Made by a program: the position numbers and the translations under genes | Assembly (NCBI RefSeq): GCF_040436315.1 | Contig: NZ_AP031572.1 | Coordinates: 124,001 to 188,000, forward strand | From: Synechocystis sp. LKSZ1 | Lineage (GTDB): Bacteria > Cyanobacteriota > Cyanobacteriia > Cyanobacteriales > Microcystaceae | Direction of reading: 5' to 3' | DNA length: 64,000 bases | Part shown: positions 26,953 through 35,085 of the stretch, in pieces | How positions within the stretch are numbered: position 1 is the first letter of the stretch | How the letters are laid out: every line of letters starts with the position of its first letter | The notes under the pieces: model-generated | The model's input: only the letters and a program-made list of their open reading frames with translations | Database searches by the model: none | What the model was told of the DNA's origin: nothing

Positions 26953-27444
26953 TTACCCGCACAGTGCCCTTTTGTTAATCCACCGTGCTTCGAAGTTTCC
27001 TTTAAGATGAATATTCCTTTCCGACAAGAAATCGAATTCTCCAAGAACCGATTCGTTGTTGTTAACTCGGGTAAACCGGACTTTACCTTTCAACTCCTGG
27101 CGGGGTTGTTTTTGCCAGACAATTGACTGAGGCAATTTAAGGTCAAGGTAATACATTACAGTGCCGATCTCTTGCCCTTGTGACTGATCTGGAAAGATAA
27201 ATGTAGTTCGAGATTCTTCAGGCGCTCTCCAAATTCTTAAATGGATCCAGGAATTCGACCTACCTCCGAATTTTTCCGCAGGAATCCATAGACCGAAAGC
27301 TGCCCCATCCCAAGGCGCACAATCATGTTCAACTGTCACCTTCAACTCGCCATTTGACTTATTGGAATCAAGTTCAGCAGGTTGCGCCCCTTGCAAATAA
27401 GTAACCGCTAGAAAAGTTGCTATCAATAATGGTCGATACTTCAT
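26953..27444 (-). CDS. Secreted orphan protein
   Basis: 163 residues with an N-terminal signal peptide (MKYRPLLIATFLAVTYLQGA, cleavage near AQPA). The mature part is probably beta-rich (GELKVTVEHDCAPWDGAAFG, IGTVMYYLDLKLPQSIVW, ELKGKVRFTRVNNNESVLGE). No family recognised. An attC-like hairpin lies just upstream of its start, so it may have arrived as an integron cassette. Confidence 0.6.
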   Translation of the reverse strand: MKYRPLLIATFLAVTYLQGAQPAELDSNKSNGELKVTVEHDCAPWDGAAFGLWIPAEKFGGRSNSWIHLRIWRAPEESRTTFIFPDQSQGQEIGTVMYYLDLKLPQSIVWQKQPRQELKGKVRFTRVNNNESVLGEFDFLSERNIHLKGNFEARWINKRALCG

Positions 27445-27459
27445 TCGAAACTCAGGCAG

Positions 27460-27552
27460 TATAATGTTCCTAGTCAGCGGCGGCAGATCACCTTTGCATC
27501 ATCACCAAGATCTCTCAACCGTCCGCTGCACTAGGCTTGTTATGCGGCGATT
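27460..27552 (-). repeat. attC-like integron recombination site
   Basis: On the minus strand: GCATAACAAGCCTAGTGCAG then CGGACGG, a variable centre, then CCGCCGCTGACTAGG. The two arms pair as CCTAGT(G)CAGCGG(A)CGG with CCTAGT-CAGCGG-CGG, leaving single extrahelical G and A, the signature of attC stems. It begins about 8 bp after the stop of the truncated methyltransferase gene, where a cassette attC should be. The distal simple site is degenerate. Confidence 0.55.
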
Positions 27553-27559
27553 AAAGACT

Positions 27560-27919
27560 CTACAAGCATCTATGCTCAGGCTTTCGACCCAAAATATAAA
27601 GAGTAGTGAGATCATCCCAGATTCCCTGGTTAGCCTGAAGAGATTCCAGTTCTGCATCAAAATCAGCTTTGGCTTGCACTAATTGTACTGATGTCAATTG
27701 ATACAATCCATTACCAGAGACCTTGAGTGAGGTAGACGAAGGATGCACAACGACCCCATCCCAAGTTGCTTTTGCTTTAGCCAAACTCGTATAGCTGCCA
27801 TACTGCTCTATTTTAACTTCAACTGCCTCAAAACCAGCGTTCCTAAACAAATTTTGACACTGCTCTATTGAACCAATTCGATTGCTTACTTCCAAAGTGA
27901 TACAGCGGATTCGCCATCT
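27560..27919 (-). pseudogene. C-terminal fragment of a probable SAM methyltransferase
   Basis: The frame encodes FRNAGFEAVEVKIEQYGSYT and VVHPSSTSLKVSGNGLYQLT to WDDLTTLYILGRK, resembling the C-terminal cap region of class I SAM-dependent methyltransferases (final strand with a phenylalanine/tyrosine-rich end). The nucleotide-binding half is missing because an IS630-type element lies directly upstream. Followed by the attC-like site. Confidence 0.5.
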
Positions 27920-28863
27920 ATGTGGCACAGTAGCAACAGTGGGTAAAGTAGTTTTTTCTGGTGTCAGCAGAATTCAGTAGAACCGCTATTTTCAGAAACT
28001 TTTCTACGGTCTCTCGCTCCTTGGGTCTAAAGCGTCGCACAAAAGCCTTCAATTCCCACCAGAGATGCTCGATGGGATTGAAGTCAGGCGAATAGCGCGG
28101 CAGATAAATAATCTTCGCCCCTACTTCCTCCAACATTTCTTTGACTCCTTCTACTTTGTGAACCTGGAGGTTGTCCATCACCACGGTCGCTCCCTTCCAG
28201 AGATTCGGTACTAGTTCCTCCTTGACATACTCTTGGAACAACTCTTTATTAAGAGATTGGGGTAAGAGCTTGAGCGATAAAACACCATTGAGGCTCATCG
28301 CACCAATATAATTGAGGCGCTGTCCTCTGTAGGTACAGTCAAAGTCATAGGCTCTCGTCCCGGCCAAGCTACGAGCCCTATCGCGCATTATCCCCAGTAA
28401 AATTCCCATTTCATCCAGGAATACCAAGTTTTCCGGTTCTTCTTGCCCAATGACTGACCAGTAATCTCGTCTTTCTTGCTGTACTTCCTCTAGGCTCGCT
28501 CTACGGTTTCTTTTAGTTTTTTTTACGAGTTAATTTCAGGCGCTTCAAAAAGGTACACATGGTACTTTCGCTCATATCGATACCCGTTCGCTCTAGCCAA
28601 AGCTCACAATACTCGCTCAGAGTGTAATCGGGATGTTTGCCTACCATGGCAATCGCTTGGGCTTCGGTGCCCATGAGGCGACTGGGCTTACCTCCACTAG
28701 GTGGCTTGGGCATCAGTTGCCCAGTGGTGCGTTTTAAGACGATAAGGTCATGGACGGTGGTTTTGCTGACATGAAACTGCTCAGCGACCTTTCTGATGGA
28801 AGTATTACCTTTTTCGTAGGCAAGGATAATTCTCTCTCGAAGCTCCATGGATAGAGGAGGCAT
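27918..28863 (-). CDS. IS630-family transposase (second type), two frames joined by frameshift
   Basis: OrfA (28863-28513) begins MPPLSMELRERIILAYEKGN with the HTH IRKVAEQFHVSKTTVHDLIV, ending TRKKN. A run of eight A at about 28521-28528 is the expected slippage site. OrfB continues with LVFLDEMGILLGI (Asp), VVMDNLQVHK (Asp) and FNPIEHLWWELK (Glu), a complete DDE set, and ends at 27918. It is unrelated in detail to the two IS630 copies at 10 and 19 kb. It has cut a methyltransferase-like gene. I could not define the exact inverted repeats. Confidence 0.85.
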
Positions 28864-28904
28864 GGTACTCTATGGCTCTTAATGCAGTGATAGGCTCGTC
28901 CTGC

Positions 28905-28977
28905 ATTGTACCGTTCCGTCGGAGAATCTGCTGTAACCTCTCGGCGGTCGATTGCATTGAGGTTGTTATGCCTTGCA
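28905..28977 (-). repeat. Second attC-like site
   Basis: Immediately after the stop of the SnoaL-like gene the minus strand reads GGCATAACAACCTCAATGCA, then atcgaCCGCCGAGA, a centre, and TCTCCGACGG with further partial pairing. The simple site GGCATAAC and the bulged stem resemble attC. The far end runs into the IS630-type element, so the site may be incomplete. Confidence 0.4.
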
Positions 28978-29337
28978 TTACCCATTGTAATTTGCGATTA
29001 CTTTTGTAATTTTTCCGGTTGAACTTAATTCCATCAATTCACCTGCTTTTAGACCTTTTTGATTGATGTAATAAACAACAACACTGAATATTCCCCACAT
29101 CACATCGAGAAGCTCAAATTTGAGGTCAGGATAAACTTCAAGCCCCTTCTTGAAATAATCCCTGAGTGCTGCTTTACCCTGAACTGTCCCGAACGAATCA
29201 TTCAGAATTTTTACTGCAACCGGAGAGACCAAAACCACATCCTCCGCATAGTGAGTCAAGATTTCATCGAGGTCATGAGAATTCCAAGCTTGAATCCAAT
29301 GAGAAGCAAATTGGTTTGCCTGTTCTTGGGTTAACAT
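28978..29337 (-). CDS. SnoaL-like (NTF2-fold) protein
   Basis: 119 residues with the NTF2/SnoaL pattern: ANQFASHWIQAWNSHDLDEI, LTHYAEDVVLVSP, GKAALRDYFKKGLEVYPDLK and VVVYYINQKGLKAGELMEL. This fold serves small isomerases, cyclases and binding proteins; no substrate can be inferred. It is the last of four same-strand genes (cupin, monooxygenase-like, glyoxalase-like upstream) and carries an attC-like sequence behind its stop. Confidence 0.75.
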   Translation of the reverse strand: MLTQEQANQFASHWIQAWNSHDLDEILTHYAEDVVLVSPVAVKILNDSFGTVQGKAALRDYFKKGLEVYPDLKFELLDVMWGIFSVVVYYINQKGLKAGELMELSSTGKITKVIANYNG

Positions 29338-29360
29338 AGTTGCTCCTGTTAATCATAATA

Positions 29361-29831
29361 TTAGTACGGAAGGTCGTCTTTGTGTGTGAATATCCATTTG
29401 CCGTTGATAGATTGTGCTGCTTTGAGATCATCGTTTGGGTACTCAACTTCATCGCCTGGAGTGCGATCTCCAATCTCCAGGTAAGTCACTATTTCTTGCG
29501 AGCGATTGACTAGTTGATGCGCTATCCCTGTCCCTGCTTTAAAGCCATAGCAATCGCCTGAACTTAGTAAATATTCCTGGTCTCCCAGTATCAATGTTGG
29601 AGACCCTTCCAGAATCAAGATAAATTCATCTTGCTTAGAGTGACTGTGAACCAGGGCAGACACAGAGCCTGGCGAAAGGTGAGTCAGATTGATCCCGAAC
29701 TGTGTCAGCCTGAAATAGTCGCCCAGTTTGCGTTTCAGTCGTCCTCTGACCTGCGACGCAAAGGGTTCTGGATAATTTGTCTGTCCCAATATTGCAGGAA
29801 CCGCACGGGCTGAAATGGGAGATTGATTCAT
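29361..29831 (-). CDS. Cupin-domain protein
   Basis: 156 residues. Single cupin barrel: motif 1 ALVHSHSKQDEFILILEGSP (His, His, Glu metal-ligand pattern) and motif 2 GDCYGFKAGTGIAHQLVN (His). All four usual metal-binding residues appear available. It resembles cupins that act as sugar or small-molecule binding proteins or isomerases. Part of the minus-strand block facing the MarR regulator. Confidence 0.8.
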   Translation of the reverse strand: MNQSPISARAVPAILGQTNYPEPFASQVRGRLKRKLGDYFRLTQFGINLTHLSPGSVSALVHSHSKQDEFILILEGSPTLILGDQEYLLSSGDCYGFKAGTGIAHQLVNRSQEIVTYLEIGDRTPGDEVEYPNDDLKAAQSINGKWIFTHKDDLPY

Positions 29832-29880
29832 AGTCGAAAGAAACTCTTTACTTCAAATAGGGATTATAAGACACCAGACT

Positions 29881-30144
29881 CTAACTGATGCAGATAGATG
29901 AATTCGGGGACTTCACACCTGCTTTAGCTCGAATTTCGACGAGTTCAGGCGATTCAAAAAATGCCCGTGCATCTGTCGTCGAAGTCCAGACCGAGAAATG
30001 TACAATCTTATTTGGCTCACGCTCGTCGCGTAGTACTTGATAGGAAAGTTCCCCCGCTTGCTTGCGAATCGATACCGCTTGATCAAATACTTGTTTCCAA
30101 GCTAGATAATCTTCGACTTCGTGAATGATTAAAGTGTAGTGCAT
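29881..30144 (-). CDS. ABM-like small monooxygenase-fold protein, 3' frameshift
   Basis: From the ATG at 30144: MHYTLIIHEVEDYLAWKQVF, VLRDEREPNKIVHFSVW, FFESPELVEIRAKAGV. This is the dimeric alpha+beta barrel fold of antibiotic-biosynthesis-monooxygenase and EthD-like proteins. After AGVKSP the frame runs on for seven residues and stops at 29881. Shifting by one base gives PEFIYLHQLESGVL and a stop at 29864, which is what family members show. So one extra C in the cccc run near 29912 has altered the last ~12 residues, probably with limited effect. Confidence 0.72.
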   Translation of the reverse strand: MHYTLIIHEVEDYLAWKQVFDQAVSIRKQAGELSYQVLRDEREPNKIVHFSVWTSTTDARAFFESPELVEIRAKAGVKSPNSSICIS

Positions 30145-30152
30145 GAGATAAG

Positions 30153-30809
30153 TTACCAATGGATGACGAGTGGTAGATCAGGACGGAGATCGATTCGTTG
30201 ACCTTGAAATTCTCCATCAATTCCAAACTCCAGGCAGTATTCTGCACCCAATCGTAATCTGATCAGTTGGGTATCCAACAAGATTTGGAGTTCTGGAGAG
30301 GGTGCTGTTGTCATAGGACTGACTAGTTCGACGCGATCGATCTCGCGCCAGTTGAGGCGATCTTGTAGCGGTTGGGCCTTCCCAGTAGTCGCTTGATCGG
30401 GACGTTTCCCAAACGGAATCTGAAATAGCATCGGCTCAGTTAAATTATCGCTGTTGGTTGCGATAGCAATTCCCAAATCAGGCGGCAAATAGGGAGGATA
30501 GTATTGCCAACTCGAAAACGCAATTTCATCACTCGCACCAGTGCTAGAACGCAGACAAATCCCAAAGGGACAACTGAGATTACGATCGCGCCACCGTTCC
30601 CACAACCGAGTACGACAAATTGCCTCAGACTGTGCTTCTTCTGGATTATGAACCCACAACAATTCCAGCATCGCATTGTGAAAAAAGAACCGCCGATTCG
30701 TAGTCCCTTGCCCAGGATGAGTGTTGGACGAACCCTCAACGAACCCAAACGAGACGAGACGATCTGCGATCCCAGCCCCAACATCAGTACAGATAAATAG
30801 ATGATCCAA
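30153..30809 (-). CDS. Glyoxalase-like (VOC-fold) protein
   Basis: About 218 residues. N-terminal LDHLFICTDVGAGIADRLVS, FVEGSSNTHPGQGTTNRRFF and MLELLWVHNPEEA are the hallmark of the glyoxalase-like VOC family. The start appears to be a TTG (EL-DHLF context) because no ATG lies near; an upstream start is possible. VOC proteins use a metal in a paired beta-alpha barrel for lyase, isomerase or dioxygenase chemistry. It is first in the block opposite the MarR gene, 115 bp apart. Confidence 0.75.
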   Translation of the reverse strand: MDHLFICTDVGAGIADRLVSFGFVEGSSNTHPGQGTTNRRFFFHNAMLELLWVHNPEEAQSEAICRTRLWERWRDRNLSCPFGICLRSSTGASDEIAFSSWQYYPPYLPPDLGIAIATNSDNLTEPMLFQIPFGKRPDQATTGKAQPLQDRLNWREIDRVELVSPMTTAPSPELQILLDTQLIRLRLGAEYCLEFGIDGEFQGQRIDLRPDLPLVIHW

Positions 30810-30924
30810 TTCAAAGGTTATCGCTTCTCCCCTCTTGACAAGATCTGAAGATTGGCAAGGGATGAAAAATATGTCATCAAGATTGACGTATTGAATTTAT
30901 CCGAGAATCCATTATTATGTCAAC

Positions 30925-31392
30925 ATGCCTGACCTAAATCATCTCGACTCTCAACGGGAGCAAGAACTCAACAAGGCTCTGGAAGCCCTGCATTTCGCGT
31001 TTCGTTCTGTGGCCGCAAAACCAGATGCCATCCTTGCGGAGCAGGGGCTTTCGCGAGTGCATCATCGAATTTTGTATTTTGTGGGTCGTCATCCAGGCTT
31101 AAGCGTGAATGAACTGCTAGCAATGCTGAGAGTCAGCAAGCAGTCCTTAAATGCTCCATTACGGCAATTGACGAAATTAGGGTTAATTGAAGCACAGACT
31201 GACCCCCTCGATCGTCGCATCAAGCAATTGGCGCTGACCCAAGCGGGATTAGATCTGGAGAAACAATTATCTGGGGATCAGCGACAACGGTTTACTAAGG
31301 TGTTTGACATTGTTGGGCAAGAGGGTGAGGCGACCTGGCATCAAATTATGAAGCTGTTAGCAGAGGATCTATCGTCCGATCAGATGGACTAA
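30925..31392 (+). CDS. MarR-family transcriptional regulator
   Basis: 155 residues. Winged HTH: RVHHRILYFVGRHPGLSVNE, LLAMLRVSKQSLNAPLRQL (recognition helix) and wing ALTQAGLDLEKQL region with DPLDRRIKQLAL. Flanking helices form the dimer interface. Divergent orientation suggests it represses the glyoxalase/monooxygenase/cupin/SnoaL block and itself from the 115-bp gap (30810-30924), and is released by a small phenolic or oxidant ligand as is typical of the family. Confidence 0.87.
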   Translation: MPDLNHLDSQREQELNKALEALHFAFRSVAAKPDAILAEQGLSRVHHRILYFVGRHPGLSVNELLAMLRVSKQSLNAPLRQLTKLGLIEAQTDPLDRRIKQLALTQAGLDLEKQLSGDQRQRFTKVFDIVGQEGEATWHQIMKLLAEDLSSDQMD

Positions 31393-31535
31393 AAAACATA
31401 ACTAGCGACTATGTCGCACCTGCAGCGTGGTCACTGCTTTTTGATGAAAACTACCGCAAAGCATTGGGTTTAGGTAAAAGACAAATACAAAACCTTACAT
31501 TTGGTAGAAGTCGCAAAGACCCTCTGAGTCAGAAC

Positions 31536-32207
31536 CTATCCTGCCCTTCTATCCAAAACTCTTTTGACCGTCATGGCCTGCCATTGACCGCCGCGCTTGC
31601 TGGCTATGCCCTGATTATTCAGATACTCTGTTATCTTGCCATAGGACTTGCCAGAGCGACGATGACGACGGATTAGGGCAATGACCTCTTGCTCTGAGTC
31701 ATCTGCCACCAGTTCTCCATCCTGAGCCGTTGTCCCAAACTTAGGAGCGCCGTAAGCATAACCGCCCTTGCGGGCCTTGGCCCTGCGGCCGCCTTGGGTA
31801 CGTTCATTAATCTGGGCCCGTTCTAACTCGGCCACCGCCGCCATCATCGTCAAAATCATCTTGCCGGTCGGGGTCGAGGTATCCACATTAAGGTCGAGCA
31901 AGACCAGGGCCTTATTCTTAGGCTGTAGGACATCTTCCACCAGGGCCAAGACATCGCGGCAATTACGGGCGATGCGGTCTAACTTGAGGGCCACTATCCC
32001 GTCAGCCTCATTGGCCACCATCGCCATCGCCTGTTGGAACTGGGGACGGTTGGTGGTATTCTTGCCCGAGCCGACCTCGACAAACAGATGGGCCAGCTCA
32101 TGGCCAAAGGCCTTACAGTAGGCCTCTATCCGTTTCCGCTGGCTCTCCAGAGAGGTGTTATCCTCTTGTCCTTCAGTGCTAACTCGACAATAGCCAACCA
32201 ATTTCAT
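31536..32207 (-). CDS. Serine recombinase (resolvase/invertase family)
   Basis: 223 residues from the ATG at 32207 (MKLVGYCRVSTEGQEDNTSL). Catalytic Ser in CRVSTEGQ; conserved Arg-containing segments VALKLDRIARNCRDVLALVE and MMAAVAELERAQINERTQGG; C-terminal recombinase HTH (EQEVIALIRRHRRSGKSYGK and GIASKRGGQWQAMTVKRVLD). The size fits resolvases of transposons or plasmids rather than large phage integrases. No partner transposase is next to it. Upstream in-frame Met residues exist but family starts here. Confidence 0.87.
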   Translation of the reverse strand: MKLVGYCRVSTEGQEDNTSLESQRKRIEAYCKAFGHELAHLFVEVGSGKNTTNRPQFQQAMAMVANEADGIVALKLDRIARNCRDVLALVEDVLQPKNKALVLLDLNVDTSTPTGKMILTMMAAVAELERAQINERTQGGRRAKARKGGYAYGAPKFGTTAQDGELVADDSEQEVIALIRRHRRSGKSYGKITEYLNNQGIASKRGGQWQAMTVKRVLDRRAG

Positions 32208-32718
32208 AACATAGCTCTTACTAGACATAGCCTTAGCTGGCTTTAAACATAACATTTTTCAAAACAATATCCGACTTTATAGAATACTGTACAAAAACGC
32301 TCGCCTTGGCTTAGTTTTAGCAATGGACAAAAAATGGTCGTTAAGACTGAAAAGCTTACCAGTTAGAGCTTTCAGATAGCATCCATTGAAGATGCTTATT
32401 GACTTAGACTGTCTCATATTGATCCATAAATGGGACACTTCAAATTGCGAAGAACGTTTTTGCGCCGTTTAAGGCTTCTAGTGTTTGATTAGCCAGTTAC
32501 CCAAAATGGGACAGTTGCCTTTGGCGCTTCACTAACGACCAGAATTTTTCCGCTGCTAATATCAAGCCTTAGATGAAGTCTCCGGTATTTTCAGCCTGAT
32601 ACAACCGATAGCAACGGTGATCGCCAATCATTCCCCGCCCCACACTGGAAGTAAATCCATCAGGAGGCACCACAGGGAAAAGCAACCCCCGTAACCCCCC
32701 TAATTTTATAGGCTATAA
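32208..32718. other. Intergenic region, divergent
   Basis: About 510 bp between the resolvase and tetR genes. Apart from the tetR operator at its right end I see no gene, IS end or RNA. A res-site for the recombinase could lie here but no clear repeat set is visible. Confidence 0.35.
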
Positions 32719-32740
32719 TATGTAAGTTAGCACTTACATA
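32719..32740 (+). promoter_or_regulatory. Palindromic TetR-type operator over the -10 region
   Basis: TATGTAAGT-tagc-ACTTACATA, a perfect 9+9 palindrome with a 4-nt spacer, 6 bp before the tetR ATG. A TATAATA box (32714-32720) abuts and overlaps it. This is the arrangement expected for autorepression by the downstream TetR protein. Confidence 0.75.
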
Positions 32741-32746
32741 ACTCAA

Positions 32747-33400
32747 ATGAGCCGAACGAATCGAAATGTAGAATTGACTCGTGAGCTTTTATTGAAAGCC
32801 GCGATCACCGTTTTCTCTACTGATGGCTATGTGGGAGCAACAACCCGTGAAATTGCTCGTGTTGCAGGGGTGAGCGAAGTCACCTTATTTCGTCACTTTC
32901 AGAGCAAAGAGCGACTACTGAGTGCCGTTGCCCAACATATCACTGCCCTATGGATGGAGGCCTTCACCCATCAAAATAAGTGGACTTATAACCTCAATGA
33001 CGATCTATTGAAATATGCCAAGCTCCACGACGACATTTTGGAAGAGCATGAAGCTTTATTCCGAATGTTTATTGGTGAAGCCCATCGGCATCCAGCAGAC
33101 GCATTAAGAGTTCTTCAGGAATCATTTCTACCATTGCGAGAAAAACTTATTCTTTATTTACAAACAGGGGTTGAAAAGTGCTGTGTTCGTTCCGATGTTA
33201 ATTTGCCGATGGCAGTAGATCAATTAACAGGAATGCTTTTATCTGGCATGATTCGCCGACATGTTATTCCATTTGAACGCGGTTATAGCCACCAAGAATA
33301 TATTCAAGAATGTGTCAATTTATTTGTAAGAGGCATTGCAATATCTAATTTTTCTGTTGGGCAGACTCCATTTTTAGCACCAATATTGCCGAGAAATTAA
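32747..33400 (+). CDS. TetR/AcrR-family repressor
   Basis: 217 residues. N-terminal HTH: LTRELLLKAAITVFSTDGYV, GATTREIARVAGVSEVTLFR, HFQSKERLLSAV, the classic TetR pattern. The C-terminal helical domain is the ligand pocket. It is followed at 65 bp by a membrane-fusion gene and then an MFS pump, so it most likely represses this efflux operon in response to a drug-like substrate, through the palindrome just upstream of its start. Confidence 0.9.
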   Translation: MSRTNRNVELTRELLLKAAITVFSTDGYVGATTREIARVAGVSEVTLFRHFQSKERLLSAVAQHITALWMEAFTHQNKWTYNLNDDLLKYAKLHDDILEEHEALFRMFIGEAHRHPADALRVLQESFLPLREKLILYLQTGVEKCCVRSDVNLPMAVDQLTGMLLSGMIRRHVIPFERGYSHQEYIQECVNLFVRGIAISNFSVGQTPFLAPILPRN

Positions 33401-33465
33401 TTAAGGTCTGAACTTTTTAGTTGCGATGACCAAATGTAATAGCTGTATGTAATGACGAGGTAGAT

Positions 33466-35049
33466 ATGAAACGCTCTCAAACACAACATCATCCTAGAAA
33501 AGTCAGTGAAACTAATATTCAGTCTCTACAAAAAATGGAAGAGTCGAATCTTCAATCATCAACCCATGCCCAACCCAAAATTTATGCCACTGGGCATCAA
33601 CTCCAAGCAATATCGAATGAACAAGGGACAAGATCGCCAAATTCTCTTGAATCCAAAGAACTCGTTCTCAATACTGAAAAAAATGATTCTCTAGGCTCAA
33701 ATGGTAATAAGTTAACCGTTAATCAAGTCAGAGAAGAACCGAAATCCTTGAGTGATCAACAAGAGGCAGAAGAGCCATCAAAAAACCTAGGTCAAAAAAT
33801 TCGACGGGTATTATTTTTAACCGTTGGCCTCATCGCACTAATAACGGGTCCTGTCTTTGCACAACGGTGGTGGCAATTCCAAACTTCTCATGTATCAACG
33901 GATAATGCTCAAATTAAAGGTCATCTTTCCCCGATTTCTGCCAAAATTTCAGGAACGATAGAAAAAGTATTGGTTAATGATGGAGATTATGTCAAAGCAG
34001 GGCAGACGCTCTTTGTTTTACAAGACCAAGATTTGGATTTTAAAATTCAACAGGCAGAAGCGAATTTAGCTGGAGCTTTAGCACAATTGAGAGCGGCCAA
34101 AGATTCTGTCACGGTGGTTCGTCAAACCAATCCAACCCAGGTTCAGCAAGCTCAATCAAATGTTGCCGCTAAGGAAGCCGCCGCGATCGCCGCCCAAGCC
34201 AATATCAATCAAGCTCTGGCAAAGGTTGACATCAGCCAGGCTAGTGTCGCTCAAGCACAAACATCTCTCACCAAAGCTCAGGCAGATTTTCATCGTTACA
34301 ACTTTTTATACAAAGAAGGAGCCGTTTCAGCGCAGGAGTTAGATACAGCAAGGGCCGCTAGAGAGAATGCCCAAAGTGAAGTGATCGCTGCTAAGAAAGG
34401 TGTGGCTCAAGCGCAAGCTGAGGTCAAAAATGCTCAGGCTGAATTCCAACATTCACGGGCCGAAGTTGAAGCAGCAAAAGGACAAGTTATTGAAAGAAGG
34501 GTTTCTGGACAGAATGTCATTATTCAAACAGACCAAAAAAAGCAAGCTCAGGCTCAAGTTGAACAGTCTAAAGCCGCATTAGCTCTGGCTCGTCAGCAAA
34601 TTATTTACACAAAGGTTAAAGCCCCTATTAACGGTTATGTCGGACAGTTGACGGCCCAAGTCGGTCAAAAAGTCCAAGCTCAACAGCCGGTGCTATCGGT
34701 CGTTCCCTTACAAACCGATGAAATTTATGTGGATGCCAATTTTAAAGAGACGGCATTAGGTCGATTGCGGATTGGAGAGGAAGCTCAAGTGGAGGTAGAT
34801 GCTTACCCTGGTGAAATTTTTAAGGCCAAAGTTGCTGGTATCAGTCCCGCTACAGGAGCTAGTTTTGCCATTATTCCCCCCGATAATGCGACGGGGAACT
34901 TTAACAAAATTGTGCAATGGGTTCCCGTTCGGCTGGTATTTATGCCCAATGCTGATCCAGAACATAAACTTAAACCTGGCTTAAGCGTGAAGGTGACAGT
35001 CGATACTCCCACAGGAAAACAGGCTATATCAAATCGTTCACAGCATTAA
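33466..35049 (+). CDS. emrA: EmrA/HlyD-type membrane fusion protein
   Basis: 527 residues. Residues 1-110 form an unusually long polar extension before the transmembrane anchor (RRVLFLTVGLIALITGPVFA). Then the lipoyl/biotinyl-like half (STDNAQIKGHLSPISAKISG, VNDGDYVKAGQTLFVLQDQD), a long alpha-hairpin (about 195-360, Gln/Ala-rich, e.g. QAEVKNAQAEFQHSRAEVEA), the second lipoyl half (TKVKAPINGYVGQLTAQVGQ) and a beta-barrel (ETALGRLRIGEEAQVEVDAY). It should span the periplasm and link the MFS pump to a TolC-like channel. RBS gaggtag precedes the ATG. Confidence 0.9.
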   Translation: MKRSQTQHHPRKVSETNIQSLQKMEESNLQSSTHAQPKIYATGHQLQAISNEQGTRSPNSLESKELVLNTEKNDSLGSNGNKLTVNQVREEPKSLSDQQEAEEPSKNLGQKIRRVLFLTVGLIALITGPVFAQRWWQFQTSHVSTDNAQIKGHLSPISAKISGTIEKVLVNDGDYVKAGQTLFVLQDQDLDFKIQQAEANLAGALAQLRAAKDSVTVVRQTNPTQVQQAQSNVAAKEAAAIAAQANINQALAKVDISQASVAQAQTSLTKAQADFHRYNFLYKEGAVSAQELDTARAARENAQSEVIAAKKGVAQAQAEVKNAQAEFQHSRAEVEAAKGQVIERRVSGQNVIIQTDQKKQAQAQVEQSKAALALARQQIIYTKVKAPINGYVGQLTAQVGQKVQAQQPVLSVVPLQTDEIYVDANFKETALGRLRIGEEAQVEVDAYPGEIFKAKVAGISPATGASFAIIPPDNATGNFNKIVQWVPVRLVFMPNADPEHKLKPGLSVKVTVDTPTGKQAISNRSQH

Positions 35050-35085
35050 TGGGATTCTATCTTTTTGAGATAGTTGAGATTTTCT

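Noticed and set aside
26758-27126. Plus-strand frame opposite the secreted orphan gene
   Set aside because: Overlaps the minus-strand gene that has a signal peptide; no motif of its own.
31536-32207. Resolvase as part of a complete transposon
   Set aside because: No transposase or matching inverted repeats on either side were seen.
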